64,000 nt of DNA from Mycobacterium angelicum. Its GTDB lineage: Bacteria; Actinomycetota; Actinomycetes; Mycobacteriales; Mycobacteriaceae. The notes beneath the pieces were generated by a model, which was not told the origin of the DNA, ran no database searches, and saw nothing but the letters and a program-made list of their open reading frames with translations. Location: the NCBI RefSeq assembly GCF_002086155.1, contig NZ_MVHE01000005.1:1-64000 (forward strand), read 5' to 3'. Position 1 is the stretch's first letter. Every line of letters begins with the position of its first letter. Positions 17,271 to 25,636 of this stretch are shown piece after piece. Both the position numbers and the translations under genes were made by a program.

Positions 17271-19556
17271 ATGATGCGAGGCGCGCCGGCAGAGTTCGAT
17301 CGCACCAGGCTGCCGCTGCCTGACACACCGACCGGCGGCAAGGCCGGACCGACGATTCCGGAATCGGTGATGCCGCGGATCACGCCCATCCGGCCTCCGG
17401 AGGGCGCCCCCAATGTGGTGATCGTGCTACTTGATGACGTGGGGTTCGGGTCCACTGCTACCTTCGGCGGCCCGGTTCCATCTCCTACCGGCGATGCGTT
17501 GGCGGCAGAAGGGCTGCGCTACAACCGGTTTCATACCACCGCGCTGTGCTCTCCCACGCGGGCGGCATTGCTCACCGGCCGCAACCACCATGTGGTGAAT
17601 ACCGGCAACATCACCGAGTGGGCCACCGGATACGACGGCTACAACAGCATCATCCCGAAATCTGCCGCCACTGTCGCCGAGACATTGCGGCTCAACGGGT
17701 ACAGCACCGCGGCGTTCGGCAAATGGCATAACACCCCGGTGTGGGAGGTCAGCCCGGCCGGCCCGTTCGATCGGTGGCCGACGAGCATGGGTTTCGAAGA
17801 GTTCTACGGGTTCATGGGTGGTGAAGCGCACCAATACAATCCCGGTCTCTATCACGGCACGACGCCCATCGAACGTCCCGAAGGAGTCGAGAACTACCAC
17901 CTGACCACCGATCTGGCCGATCGGATGATCGAATGGGTACATCGGCAGCGGTCCATCGCTCCGGACCGCCCATTTTTCGTCTATTGGGCTCCCGGGGCGA
18001 CCCACGCGCCGCACCAGGTCGCACCCGAGTGGAGCGAGCCGTTCCGAGGGCAGTTCGACCAGGGCTGGGACACGCTACGCGAGCAAATCTTCGCTCGCCA
18101 AAAACAGCTTGGGGTGATCCCCGCGGATGCCGCATTGACGCCGCGCCACGAGTCCATTCCCGCGTGGGACTCGATCTCGCCGGATAGGCAGCGCATTGCA
18201 TCACGGCTGATGGAGGTCTACGCGGGGTTTTTGGCCCACACAGATTACGAGATCGGGCGGATGGTTACGGCCCTCAAGGACATGTCCGCATGGGACAACA
18301 CGCTGTTCCTCTACATCATCGGCGACAACGGAGCTGCCCCGGCGGGCGGAATCGACGGTGTCTTCAACGAAATGGTCGCATTGAACGGACTCCAAGAGGA
18401 TGTCGCGGTCGTCCTATCCAAGATGGACGAATTCGGCGGGCCGAAGGCCAGCAATGAGTATCCGGTCGGATTCGCGTGGGCGACGTGCTCGCCGTTCCAG
18501 TTCACCAAACAGTTCGCCAGCCACTTCGGGGGCACCCGCAACCCGATGGTTGTGACCTGGCCCGGGCGAATCGCCGAAGGCGGCGGCCTGCGCTCCCAGT
18601 TTCACCACGTCATCGACATTGCCCCCACCATCCTGGAAGCCGCCGGCATCCCGGCGCCGATGGTGGTCAACGGTGTGGCCCAACGGCCCTACGACGGCAT
18701 CAGCCTGGCCTATACCTTCGACGATGCCGCGGCCCAGGACCGTCGCCGCACCCAGTACTTCGAGATACAGGGCACCCGCGGCATCTATCACGAGAATTGG
18801 ATCGCGTGCACTTACCACGGAAAAATTCAGTGGAAGAAGGGCGCACTTCCGGCGTTTTCCGACGACCGCTGGGAGCTTTACGATCTGCGCAGCGACTACA
18901 GCCAGGCCGTCGACCTATCCACCGAGCACCCGGACAAGCTTGCCGAACTGAAGGCATTGTTCGAATCCGAAGCCGAGAAGAACAGCGTCTTTCCGCTTGA
19001 TGACCGCGGACCCATCCGCGCGATGGGTGCCCGTCCCACAATTCTGGGCGAGCGGTCTGCGATCTCCTTCGGGCAGGGCGCAATCCGCATGCCGGAGGAC
19101 ATAATTCGCAGCGCGTTCAACCGGTCGTATTCGATCACAGCGACAATCGACACCCCCGGCGGCACGGTAGTCGAAGGCGTTCTGCTGGCCGCCGGGGGGT
19201 ATTTCGCCGGGTTGTCGCTGTACGTCCAGAACGGTTTGCCGCACTTCACCTACAACTACTTCGGCTCGGAATACACCACGGTCACCGCAACGCAGCTGCT
19301 TCCCGCCGGGGAAGCTACCGTCGCAGTCGAATTCGACTACGACGGTGGAGGTCTGGGCAAGGGCGGCATAGCGAGGTTGCTGCTCAACGGTCGCCCAGTC
19401 GGGGAAGCGCGTATCGAGCGCACCGTGCCATTTGGATTCAGCGCTGACGAGGGAATCGACATCGGCATGGACGGCGGCACACCGGCGGCCGACACCTATA
19501 ACAGCACCTTCCCGTTCAACAGCACGATCAAAGAGGTCACGATCCAGCTGCGATAA
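17271..19556 (+). CDS. Arylsulfatase, AtsA-like type I sulfatase
   Basis: About 761 residues. The ATG at 17271 is preferred for the AGGTGAGG just before it; an in-frame GTG at 17253 would add 6 residues. The formylglycine motif CSPTR holds the modifiable Cys93, and the metal-binding Asp pair in LLDDVGFG lies at 55-56. Further conserved blocks are FGKWHN, YWAPGATHAPH and FLYIIGDNGA. The C-terminal 200 residues form the extra beta-rich domain of large mycobacterial and pseudomonad arylsulfatases. No signal peptide is seen. The enzyme hydrolyses sulfate esters and needs a formylglycine-generating enzyme, which is not in the window. The next gene, an F420-dependent enzyme, is convergent. Confidence 0.9.
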   Translation: MMRGAPAEFDRTRLPLPDTPTGGKAGPTIPESVMPRITPIRPPEGAPNVVIVLLDDVGFGSTATFGGPVPSPTGDALAAEGLRYNRFHTTALCSPTRAALLTGRNHHVVNTGNITEWATGYDGYNSIIPKSAATVAETLRLNGYSTAAFGKWHNTPVWEVSPAGPFDRWPTSMGFEEFYGFMGGEAHQYNPGLYHGTTPIERPEGVENYHLTTDLADRMIEWVHRQRSIAPDRPFFVYWAPGATHAPHQVAPEWSEPFRGQFDQGWDTLREQIFARQKQLGVIPADAALTPRHESIPAWDSISPDRQRIASRLMEVYAGFLAHTDYEIGRMVTALKDMSAWDNTLFLYIIGDNGAAPAGGIDGVFNEMVALNGLQEDVAVVLSKMDEFGGPKASNEYPVGFAWATCSPFQFTKQFASHFGGTRNPMVVTWPGRIAEGGGLRSQFHHVIDIAPTILEAAGIPAPMVVNGVAQRPYDGISLAYTFDDAAAQDRRRTQYFEIQGTRGIYHENWIACTYHGKIQWKKGALPAFSDDRWELYDLRSDYSQAVDLSTEHPDKLAELKALFESEAEKNSVFPLDDRGPIRAMGARPTILGERSAISFGQGAIRMPEDIIRSAFNRSYSITATIDTPGGTVVEGVLLAAGGYFAGLSLYVQNGLPHFTYNYFGSEYTTVTATQLLPAGEATVAVEFDYDGGGLGKGGIARLLLNGRPVGEARIERTVPFGFSADEGIDIGMDGGTPAADTYNSTFPFNSTIKEVTIQLR

Positions 19557-19599
19557 GCCACTGCTGCGGCATCGGTAACGGAGTAGTCAGCTTCTGGCA

Positions 19600-20553
19600 T
19601 TAGTCCAACTGCGGAAGCACCTCGCGCTCCCAGGCGCTGAAGAATCCGTCCATATCCGGTCCGATCTGCTGGACGTACACCTCGTCGATGCCGGCATCGA
19701 GATACTGGCGGAGCTGGGCGGCATGCTTGTCGGCGTCCGGTCCGCAGGTAACCGACTCCGCGACGGTGTCCGGCGGAACCAGAGTCATCAATTCGGCGAA
19801 ATCCTTTGGCCTGGGCAGTATTTGGGCGGTCTGGCCGGGCAGGCCCTCGTTGGCCCATAGCCGGTGTGCGACCTTGAGCGCGGTGTCCGGGTCGCGGTCC
19901 CAGCTGACCTTGGTGCCGGCCTGAACCGGCTTGTTACCTCCGCCGGCGTCCCGGAAGGCCTGCACCAGTTCGATCTCGGGCATCGCCAGGCAGTACCCGT
20001 CGCCAATGCGCCCGGCCAGCTGCGCGCCCTGTGGGCCGAAGCCTGAAACATATATCGGCACGGGCTTTTCCGGGCAGGTGTAGATGCGTGCTTCCTGAAC
20101 CTCGTAGTACTTGCCGTGATGGCTGATCTCGTCACCCTTGTGCAGCAGCCGGATCAGCTCGATCGCCTCCTCGAGCATCTGTTGCCGCACGCCGACCGAG
20201 GGCCAGCGATCACCCAGCACGTGCTCGTTGAGCGCCTCGCCACTACCCACACCGAGAATGAAGCGTCCGTCCAATTGGACCGCCGCCGTCGCGGCTGCGT
20301 GGGCGATGATCGCGGGGTGGATGCGGATCGTCGGGCAGGTGACCGCAGTAGTCACCGGCAGCCTTGTCACTTGTGACAAGGCCCCGATGACTCCCCATAC
20401 GAATGGGCTTTGGCCCTGCTCGTCGTTCCACGGGTGGAAATGATCGGAGATCCACAGCGCGTCGAAGCCGGCGGCTTCGGCGCGTTTGGCTTGGTCGATC
20501 AGCTCTGCCGGACCGAATTGCTCGCAGGACAAGAAGTATCCGATCTTCGTCAT
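19600..20553 (-). CDS. F420-dependent oxidoreductase, G6PDH (FGD-like) family
   Basis: A 317-residue TIM-barrel enzyme close to F420-dependent glucose-6-phosphate dehydrogenase. ISDHFHPW at 35-42 supplies His38, equivalent by alignment to the catalytic His40 of Fgd1. GVGSGEALNEHVLG corresponds to the Glu109 block of Fgd1. The phosphate-binding lysine region of Fgd1 (TSGKGEE) is replaced here by CLAMPEIE, so glucose-6-phosphate is probably not the substrate. These points come from remembered Fgd1 sequence. Relatives oxidise hydroxymycolates or other alcohols. It faces a divergent small gene across 115 bases. Confidence 0.85.
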   Translation of the reverse strand: MTKIGYFLSCEQFGPAELIDQAKRAEAAGFDALWISDHFHPWNDEQGQSPFVWGVIGALSQVTRLPVTTAVTCPTIRIHPAIIAHAAATAAVQLDGRFILGVGSGEALNEHVLGDRWPSVGVRQQMLEEAIELIRLLHKGDEISHHGKYYEVQEARIYTCPEKPVPIYVSGFGPQGAQLAGRIGDGYCLAMPEIELVQAFRDAGGGNKPVQAGTKVSWDRDPDTALKVAHRLWANEGLPGQTAQILPRPKDFAELMTLVPPDTVAESVTCGPDADKHAAQLRQYLDAGIDEVYVQQIGPDMDGFFSAWEREVLPQLD

Positions 20554-20603
20554 GGGTGTGGGCTACCCGGTTGCGGGCACGTCATGCATGCCGCGGCCCG
20601 TCG

Positions 20604-20628
20604 CGTTTATGTCGCCGGCGGGCGGGTA
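20604..20628 (+). promoter_or_regulatory. SigF-like promoter for the 73-aa gene
   Basis: CGTTT at 20604-20608, a 15-base spacer, then GGGTA at 20624-20628, 40 bases before the ATG at 20669. Boxes and spacing are identical to those before the hemerythrin operon at 11502-11526. The -35 box has one mismatch to the SigF consensus GGTTT. Confidence 0.6.
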
Positions 20629-20668
20629 GCACCGACGTGTCAGCACATCACCTCGGGAGGGAGCAAGC

Positions 20669-20890
20669 ATGGCTACCGGAGAAACCGGATTCGACGACGT
20701 CAGCTTCGACCTGATCTCACTGCAATACCACTCACTGAAAGCCGGTCATGACTACGGACAGTATGTCCGTGACGCGAAAAATGCCGGACTGGACAGCGTG
20801 GCAAAGTTTTTCGAGGACGTCATGGCCGAAGATTCGCAGCGTGCCCAGCGCTGTCATGAACTGCTAGCCGAACTTCAGTCGTCGCGATAG
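20669..20890 (+). CDS. Small hypothetical stress-type protein (73 aa)
   Basis: A 73-residue acidic, helical protein with a strong GGGAGGG ribosome-binding site. Two predicted helices, ISLQYHSLKAGHDYGQYVRD (about 16-36) and DSVAKFFEDVMAEDSQRAQR (about 42-60), resemble half of a ferritin-like bundle, with Tyr, His and Glu spaced as possible metal ligands. That resemblance is weak. No signal or membrane segment is present. I recognise it only as a conserved type of small actinobacterial protein without assigned function. A SigF-like promoter directly upstream suggests stationary-phase or stress expression. Confidence 0.75.
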   Translation: MATGETGFDDVSFDLISLQYHSLKAGHDYGQYVRDAKNAGLDSVAKFFEDVMAEDSQRAQRCHELLAELQSSR

Positions 20891-20923
20891 CTCAATTCAG
20901 CACGGCCTCGGTACGCTCAGCGC

Positions 20924-22462
20924 GTGGCGGAGACGTCGTATGCACCCTGCGGCGACCTGAGCCTGGCCTATCAGGTCTTCGGCGACGGGCCAGTGGAGCT
21001 CGTGTTTGCTTGGTCGTTCGTCAGCCACGTTGAGCTGTTCTGGACCATGCCCGAAATCAAAGTCCTTTTCGACCGGCTTGGCACCTTTTGCCGGATCCTG
21101 TTGTTCGACAAGGCCGGGGTCGGGCTGTCGGACCCAGTTTCGCAGGTGCGCACGCTCGATGATCGGGCCACCGAGATCGAGGCAGTGATGGATGCCGCCG
21201 GTTTCGGCAATGCTGTGCTCTTCGGTCTGAGCGAAGGTGGCCCGGCCGCTATCCTCTTCGCGGCGACGCGACCCGAGCGCACGCGGGCGCTGGTCCTCTG
21301 CAGCACATACGCGTGGTCGGGTGTCGGGGGTTGGGAGGATCTCGACAAGGACCCAGCCGAAGTGCGCATGCGCCTCGTTGCCGATATCGGCGAGAAGTAC
21401 GCGCCGCCGCAAGATCAGATCGCGCACAGCATGGGATTCGCCCGCTCGGTCCGCTCTTCTTGGGGCAGTGGTGCGTCCCTCAAGTTCCTCCTGCCGGCTG
21501 TTCGATCCATACGGCAACTCGGAATGCTCGAGCGCATGAGTGCGAGCCCGGGAATGGCGCGAGCGACCCTCACGTCGGCATTCGAGGTTGACGTCCGTCC
21601 CATCCTGCCAACGCTGACGGTGCCAACCCTCGTGGTCCACGCCACGAAGGACCCGGGTTGCCCGGTGCAGTGCGGCCGCTATCTTGCCGATCACATCCCG
21701 GGCGCACGGCTGCTCGAAGTCGACGGCGAGGACCACGCGCCCTGGTTCTCCGCGCCCGACCGGATGATGTCTGAGATCGAGAAACTGGTCGGCAGTCATG
21801 CCGCGTCCGTGCGGTCACATCGCGCTCTGCGCACCGTGCTGTTCACCGACATCGTGTCGTCGACCGAACGAGCGGCGGCCACCGGCGATGAGCGGTGGCG
21901 GGCGATCTTGCAGCGCTTTGGGGAGATCACGACCGAAGTTGTGCAGCGATTCGGCGGCACCGTCGTCAAGAGCACCGGCGACGGTCACCTGGTGACGTTT
22001 GAGGGTCCAACACAAGCCATTCGCTGCGCGGAATCGCTGAGCACGGAGGCGGATACACTGGGCATCCAGATCCGCGCCGGCATCCATACCGGCGAATGCG
22101 AGCTGGTGGACAATGACATCGGCGGGATCGCGGTGCACATCGCCGCACGGATACTCGGCCAGGCGAACGGCGGTGAAATCATCGTGTCGCGCACCGTGCG
22201 CGATCTGGTCGTGGGCTCAGGCACCGGTTTCGAGGACCGCGGCAACGTTGAACTGCGCGGCGTGCCGGGGATTTGGCAACTGCTTGCGCTCCAACGTGAT
22301 GGCGCGCAATCAGGGTCGGTCGAGGCGCAGTTGGCGGCGACGCCAACCCCGGGCCCCCGAACCGGCATGCGACGGTCGGACCGCGCGGCGGCCCTGATCG
22401 CCAAGCGCACGCCCTGGATCCTGCGCGGGGTGGCCCGCATTGCCCCGCCCACCAGGCAATGA
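20924..22462 (+). CDS. Alpha/beta-hydrolase fused to class III adenylyl/guanylyl cyclase
   Basis: A 512-residue two-domain protein starting at GTG 20924. Residues 1-290 are an alpha/beta hydrolase with nucleophile elbow GLSEG (Ser103), and a late GEDHAPW supplies His271. Residues 300-465 are a class III nucleotide cyclase. FTDIVSST holds metal ligand Asp309, KSTGDGHLVTF holds the second metal Asp353, and GIHTGE and HIAARIL complete the fold. Both domains keep their catalytic residues. The hydrolase part probably senses or cleaves a small ester and tunes cyclic-nucleotide production; such fusions are frequent in mycobacteria, several of them with LuxR domains instead. The TetR-like or LuxR tail is absent; a basic tail follows the cyclase. 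Confidence 0.9.
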   Translation: MAETSYAPCGDLSLAYQVFGDGPVELVFAWSFVSHVELFWTMPEIKVLFDRLGTFCRILLFDKAGVGLSDPVSQVRTLDDRATEIEAVMDAAGFGNAVLFGLSEGGPAAILFAATRPERTRALVLCSTYAWSGVGGWEDLDKDPAEVRMRLVADIGEKYAPPQDQIAHSMGFARSVRSSWGSGASLKFLLPAVRSIRQLGMLERMSASPGMARATLTSAFEVDVRPILPTLTVPTLVVHATKDPGCPVQCGRYLADHIPGARLLEVDGEDHAPWFSAPDRMMSEIEKLVGSHAASVRSHRALRTVLFTDIVSSTERAAATGDERWRAILQRFGEITTEVVQRFGGTVVKSTGDGHLVTFEGPTQAIRCAESLSTEADTLGIQIRAGIHTGECELVDNDIGGIAVHIAARILGQANGGEIIVSRTVRDLVVGSGTGFEDRGNVELRGVPGIWQLLALQRDGAQSGSVEAQLAATPTPGPRTGMRRSDRAAALIAKRTPWILRGVARIAPPTRQ

Positions 22463-22475
22463 CGAGAGGAGCGGC

Positions 22476-23303
22476 ATGGATTTCGGGGTTCTGACGTTCG
22501 TTACCGACGAGAGCATCGGCCCAGCGGAGCTCGGTGCGGCGCTCGAGGAGCGTGGCTTTGAGTCGGTGTTCTTAGCCGAGCACACGCACATCCCGGTCAA
22601 TCACTCGAGCCAGTATCCGGGCGGCGGCGACATTCCACGCAAGTACTACCGGCCATTGGATCCGTTCGTGGCACTGACCGCGGCGGCGGTTACCACCCAG
22701 CGCCTGGTTCTGGGCACCGGTATCGCGCTCATTCCGGAGCGCGATCCGATCATGATGGCCAAAGAGGTCGCGTCGCTGGATGTGGTGTCGCAGGGCAGGT
22801 TTCGCCTTGGCGTCGGTGTGGGCTGGCTACGTGAAGAAGTCGCCAATCACGGCGTGGATCCGGCGGTGCGCGGGCGCGTCACCGACGAGCGGCTGCGCGC
22901 GATGATCGAGATCTGGACGCAAGAGAAGGCGGAATTCCATGGAAAATATGTGGATTTCGATCCGATTTACCTTTGGCCCAAGCCGGTGTCGAAGCCCTAT
23001 CCACCGCTGTATGTGGGTGGCGGCCCATCCAGCTTCAAGCGCATCGCCGCGCTGAATGCCGGATGGATCGCGATCTGCCCCGCCCCGGAGTTGCTGTCCG
23101 GTCCGCTCGAAGAGCTACGCGCGGTGGCCGGCTCCGACGTGGCGGTTACCGTCTGCCAGTGGGGTGAGCAAACGGCGAAAGCCGTTGCGGGCTATGCCGA
23201 TCTAGGAGTGGAGCGGGTCCTGTTCGAGCTGCCGACCGAACCTCGCGACGAGACGCTTCGATACCTGGACGCCTTGGCCGCCGACCTGGCTCAATTGGGA
23301 TAG
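22476..23303 (+). CDS. LLM-class F420-dependent oxidoreductase (Rv3079c-type)
   Basis: The start ATG at 22476 has GAGAGGAG upstream and gives 275 residues; from memory that is the length of M. tuberculosis Rv3079c, and the neighbourhood agrees. TIM-barrel features include MDFGVLTFVTDE, VFLAEHTHIP near 29-38 where the His is the usual F420-contacting position, RFRLGVGVGWLREE near 108-121, and WPKPVSKPYPPLYVGG. The substrate is unknown. It follows the cyclase gene after 13 bases and is probably in the same transcript. It ends base-to-base with the convergent sulfatase gene. Confidence 0.85.
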   Translation: MDFGVLTFVTDESIGPAELGAALEERGFESVFLAEHTHIPVNHSSQYPGGGDIPRKYYRPLDPFVALTAAAVTTQRLVLGTGIALIPERDPIMMAKEVASLDVVSQGRFRLGVGVGWLREEVANHGVDPAVRGRVTDERLRAMIEIWTQEKAEFHGKYVDFDPIYLWPKPVSKPYPPLYVGGGPSSFKRIAALNAGWIAICPAPELLSGPLEELRAVAGSDVAVTVCQWGEQTAKAVAGYADLGVERVLFELPTEPRDETLRYLDALAADLAQLG

Positions 23304-25124
23304 TCAGCGGCCGAATCGCCCCAGCACCCGACGCAGCACGCCCTGTGATTCGCCCGTCGGCGGCTGCCGGTTGGCGTACGGCCACGGTGCATTTCGCTCG
23401 GGCACCGACGACGCCCGCTGCTGTTTGAGTTGCATTCTGAGATGCTGGCGCAACTCGTGCAGATCGGGATCGCCCCACCGGTTATCCGCCTCGACCGGGT
23501 CGGTTGTCAGGTCGTAGAGCTCCCATTGGTCATCGAGCGGGTCGGTGCGATACGCGTCGCCGCCAAGGCCATTGGTGGCCAGGTGCCGCACCCCGGGTTC
23601 GGTCCAGGTGGCCGGGTCGTCAAAGGTGCGCACCAGCTTCCACAGGTGTCCCGCCCCGCCGACGGCGCCGCCGGCTTCGGGCTCGTCGACGCGCACGACC
23701 AGGCCCTCGAAATTGGCGGCCACGTGCGCAGGCACCCTAATACGCAGTGGCGCAGGGGGATTCACGTCGCGGCCGAGTTGTCGGGCCAACGCCGAAGCAC
23801 CGGTGTCGCCTTCGAGCACGTTGTCGCGCGTCATCAGGTAGACGGGCCGGCTTTCGTCGGCCGGTGCCCCGTCGACCACGGGCATCAGGTCGCGGCCGGG
23901 CAGCGGATGCACCTCGGAGAACGATTCGGCGAGCACATCGGCAGTGGCGTCGACGTCGATGTCGGCCGCCCCGAGCAGCGTCGGCACTAGGTCGACGTGT
24001 GAAGTCGGTGCCTCGATGGTGCGCGGCGTGGTGGCGTGCTCGCCGATCCGGGCGATGACGAACGGCACCCGGGTGGCTTCGTCGTACAGGTTGAACCACT
24101 TCTGGTGCAGCCCGCCGTGCGCGCCCAGCAGATCGCCGTGATCGGAGGTGCGCACCAGCACGGCGTTATCGGACCCGTCTTCGGTGACCGCGCGGCGGAC
24201 CCGGTCGATCGGGGTGTCGACTTCGGCGTGCAAGCGGTAGTAGAGGTCGCGATAGCGCTGCTTATTGCGTTCGTAGCTGCGGCTGATCGCCGGCGCCGGA
24301 CCGTATCCGGAGTAGTACGCCTCCCGGAAGGCGATTTGCGCGGCCGGCTTGGTGGACAGGTCCTCGTCGGCGGTCGGCGGCGCCGGCACCGGTGGCGGGT
24401 CCAGCGGGGAGGGTTGCAGCGGGCTGCGCCGTACCCATGCCGGGAACAGCACGATGTCGTGCGGGTTGACGAAACTGGCCACCAGCAAGAACGGGCGCAG
24501 CGCGGCTTCGTCACCGGCACGACGCCGGGCGTAGCGGTCCTTCAGCCAGGCGACCACCCGGTCGGCGATCAACGGGTCGCGCCGGTATCCGCTGTTGGCG
24601 TTGCCGGCGCCGTGCGGCTCGGGGCCCACCCAACCGGAGAAGCCGTACGGGGCCAGGGGGTCGGCGTTCAGGTAGCGCTGCACGGCTGCCGCGTCGACGA
24701 CGCCGTCGTCGTCGTTGGTGGCCAGCGAGGCGCCCGTCGCCGGGTCCTCGACGTCGGCGTGCGAGATGTGCCACTTGCCGTCGTAGTGGGTGTCGTATCC
24801 GGCCGCGCGAAACCAGTTGCCCAGCGTCGGCACCTCGCCGGCCCGCAGCCAGCGCAGCCGCGAATCGTCGAACCGCTTGCCGATGCCGTCGGTCTGCGTA
24901 ACGCCGTGCAGGTCGGGATACTGTCCGGTGAAGATCGTCGGACGGCTCGGCACGCACGCCAGCGAGCCGGTGTAATGCCGGGTGAAGTTCACCCCGTGCT
25001 CGTCGAACCAGCGACGGCCGGCCAGGGTCTGGCGGCGCCACTGCAACAGCTCGGGTGACTCGTAGGGCGGGATCGCGCGTTCCTCGTCGGTCATCAAGAT
25101 GACGATGTCGGGACGCTCAGACAT
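23304..25124 (-). CDS. Sulfatase-family hydrolase (choline-sulfatase/phosphonate hydrolase type)
   Basis: A 606-residue alkaline-phosphatase-superfamily enzyme. The modifiable cysteine sits in CVPSR at 57-61, Asp13 in MTDEE is a metal ligand, GKWHISH follows near 118-124, and TSDHGDLLGAHG gives the second metal site. The protein lacks a signal peptide. Two Pro-rich inserts (around 235-250 and 280) are unusual in the family. The start ATG lies within the last codons of the upstream SRPBCC gene (8-base overlap), so the two are coupled. From memory this pair corresponds to M. tuberculosis Rv3076-Rv3077. The substrate is unknown; a sulfate ester, a phosphodiester or a phosphonate is possible. Confidence 0.85.
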   Translation of the reverse strand: MSERPDIVILMTDEERAIPPYESPELLQWRRQTLAGRRWFDEHGVNFTRHYTGSLACVPSRPTIFTGQYPDLHGVTQTDGIGKRFDDSRLRWLRAGEVPTLGNWFRAAGYDTHYDGKWHISHADVEDPATGASLATNDDDGVVDAAAVQRYLNADPLAPYGFSGWVGPEPHGAGNANSGYRRDPLIADRVVAWLKDRYARRRAGDEAALRPFLLVASFVNPHDIVLFPAWVRRSPLQPSPLDPPPVPAPPTADEDLSTKPAAQIAFREAYYSGYGPAPAISRSYERNKQRYRDLYYRLHAEVDTPIDRVRRAVTEDGSDNAVLVRTSDHGDLLGAHGGLHQKWFNLYDEATRVPFVIARIGEHATTPRTIEAPTSHVDLVPTLLGAADIDVDATADVLAESFSEVHPLPGRDLMPVVDGAPADESRPVYLMTRDNVLEGDTGASALARQLGRDVNPPAPLRIRVPAHVAANFEGLVVRVDEPEAGGAVGGAGHLWKLVRTFDDPATWTEPGVRHLATNGLGGDAYRTDPLDDQWELYDLTTDPVEADNRWGDPDLHELRQHLRMQLKQQRASSVPERNAPWPYANRQPPTGESQGVLRRVLGRFGR

Positions 25125-25584
25125 GGGTGTTCTCCAATCGGTGTGCCAGCCCGGTCAGCAGCGTGTCGGACTGCTTGGCCAGGACACGGAGTGCGACCTG
25201 CTCGGCCAGCCGGGCCGGCGGCGCGGTCCCGATCTCGACCGTGCTGGTCAAGGTGACCTCGGTGGTATTCCCCGCCGGACGCAGCGTCCAGCGGTTGGCG
25301 ACCTTGCGCAACCGGGCCGGCAGGCCCTCGATGTCGTAGGCCAGCGCGGCCGTCGGATCGAACTCGGTGATGCGCTCCAGCAGGGCGTTGCGACCGACCT
25401 GCACGCGGCGGGTGGTGCCCACGGGGGAGCCGTCGGGGCCGCCGTTCAATACACATGAGTGGTCGACGTTGTCGGCCCACGAACTCAGCGAGCCGAAGTC
25501 TGCCAATACATCCCAGATCGCCTGTGGCGGCGCCGTTATCGTCCGGCTGCGGCTGATGTCTGACACTCCGCCATCCAACACCAT
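25117..25584 (-). CDS. SRPBCC (polyketide cyclase/START-like) protein
   Basis: The start at 25584 gives 155 residues. The open frame continues 49 codons further but with Arg/Ser-rich, unlikely sequence; a GTG 18 bases downstream of 25584 with GGCGGA before it is an alternative. The SRPBCC fold is supported by ITAPPQAIWDVLADFGSLSSW near 15-36, VGTTRRVQVG near 57-66, and a C-terminal TEVTLTSTVE strand with a long final helix. Such proteins bind hydrophobic ligands in a deep cavity. It is coupled to the sulfatase gene by an 8-base overlap. It may present or sequester a lipid-like substrate; that is inference. Confidence 0.75.
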   Translation of the reverse strand: MVLDGGVSDISRSRTITAPPQAIWDVLADFGSLSSWADNVDHSCVLNGGPDGSPVGTTRRVQVGRNALLERITEFDPTAALAYDIEGLPARLRKVANRWTLRPAGNTTEVTLTSTVEIGTAPPARLAEQVALRVLAKQSDTLLTGLAHRLENTHV

Positions 25585-25636
25585 GACCCTGAGATTTGTC
25601 CGAGATTGCCGGGTGCATTGCGCATCGGCGGTCACG

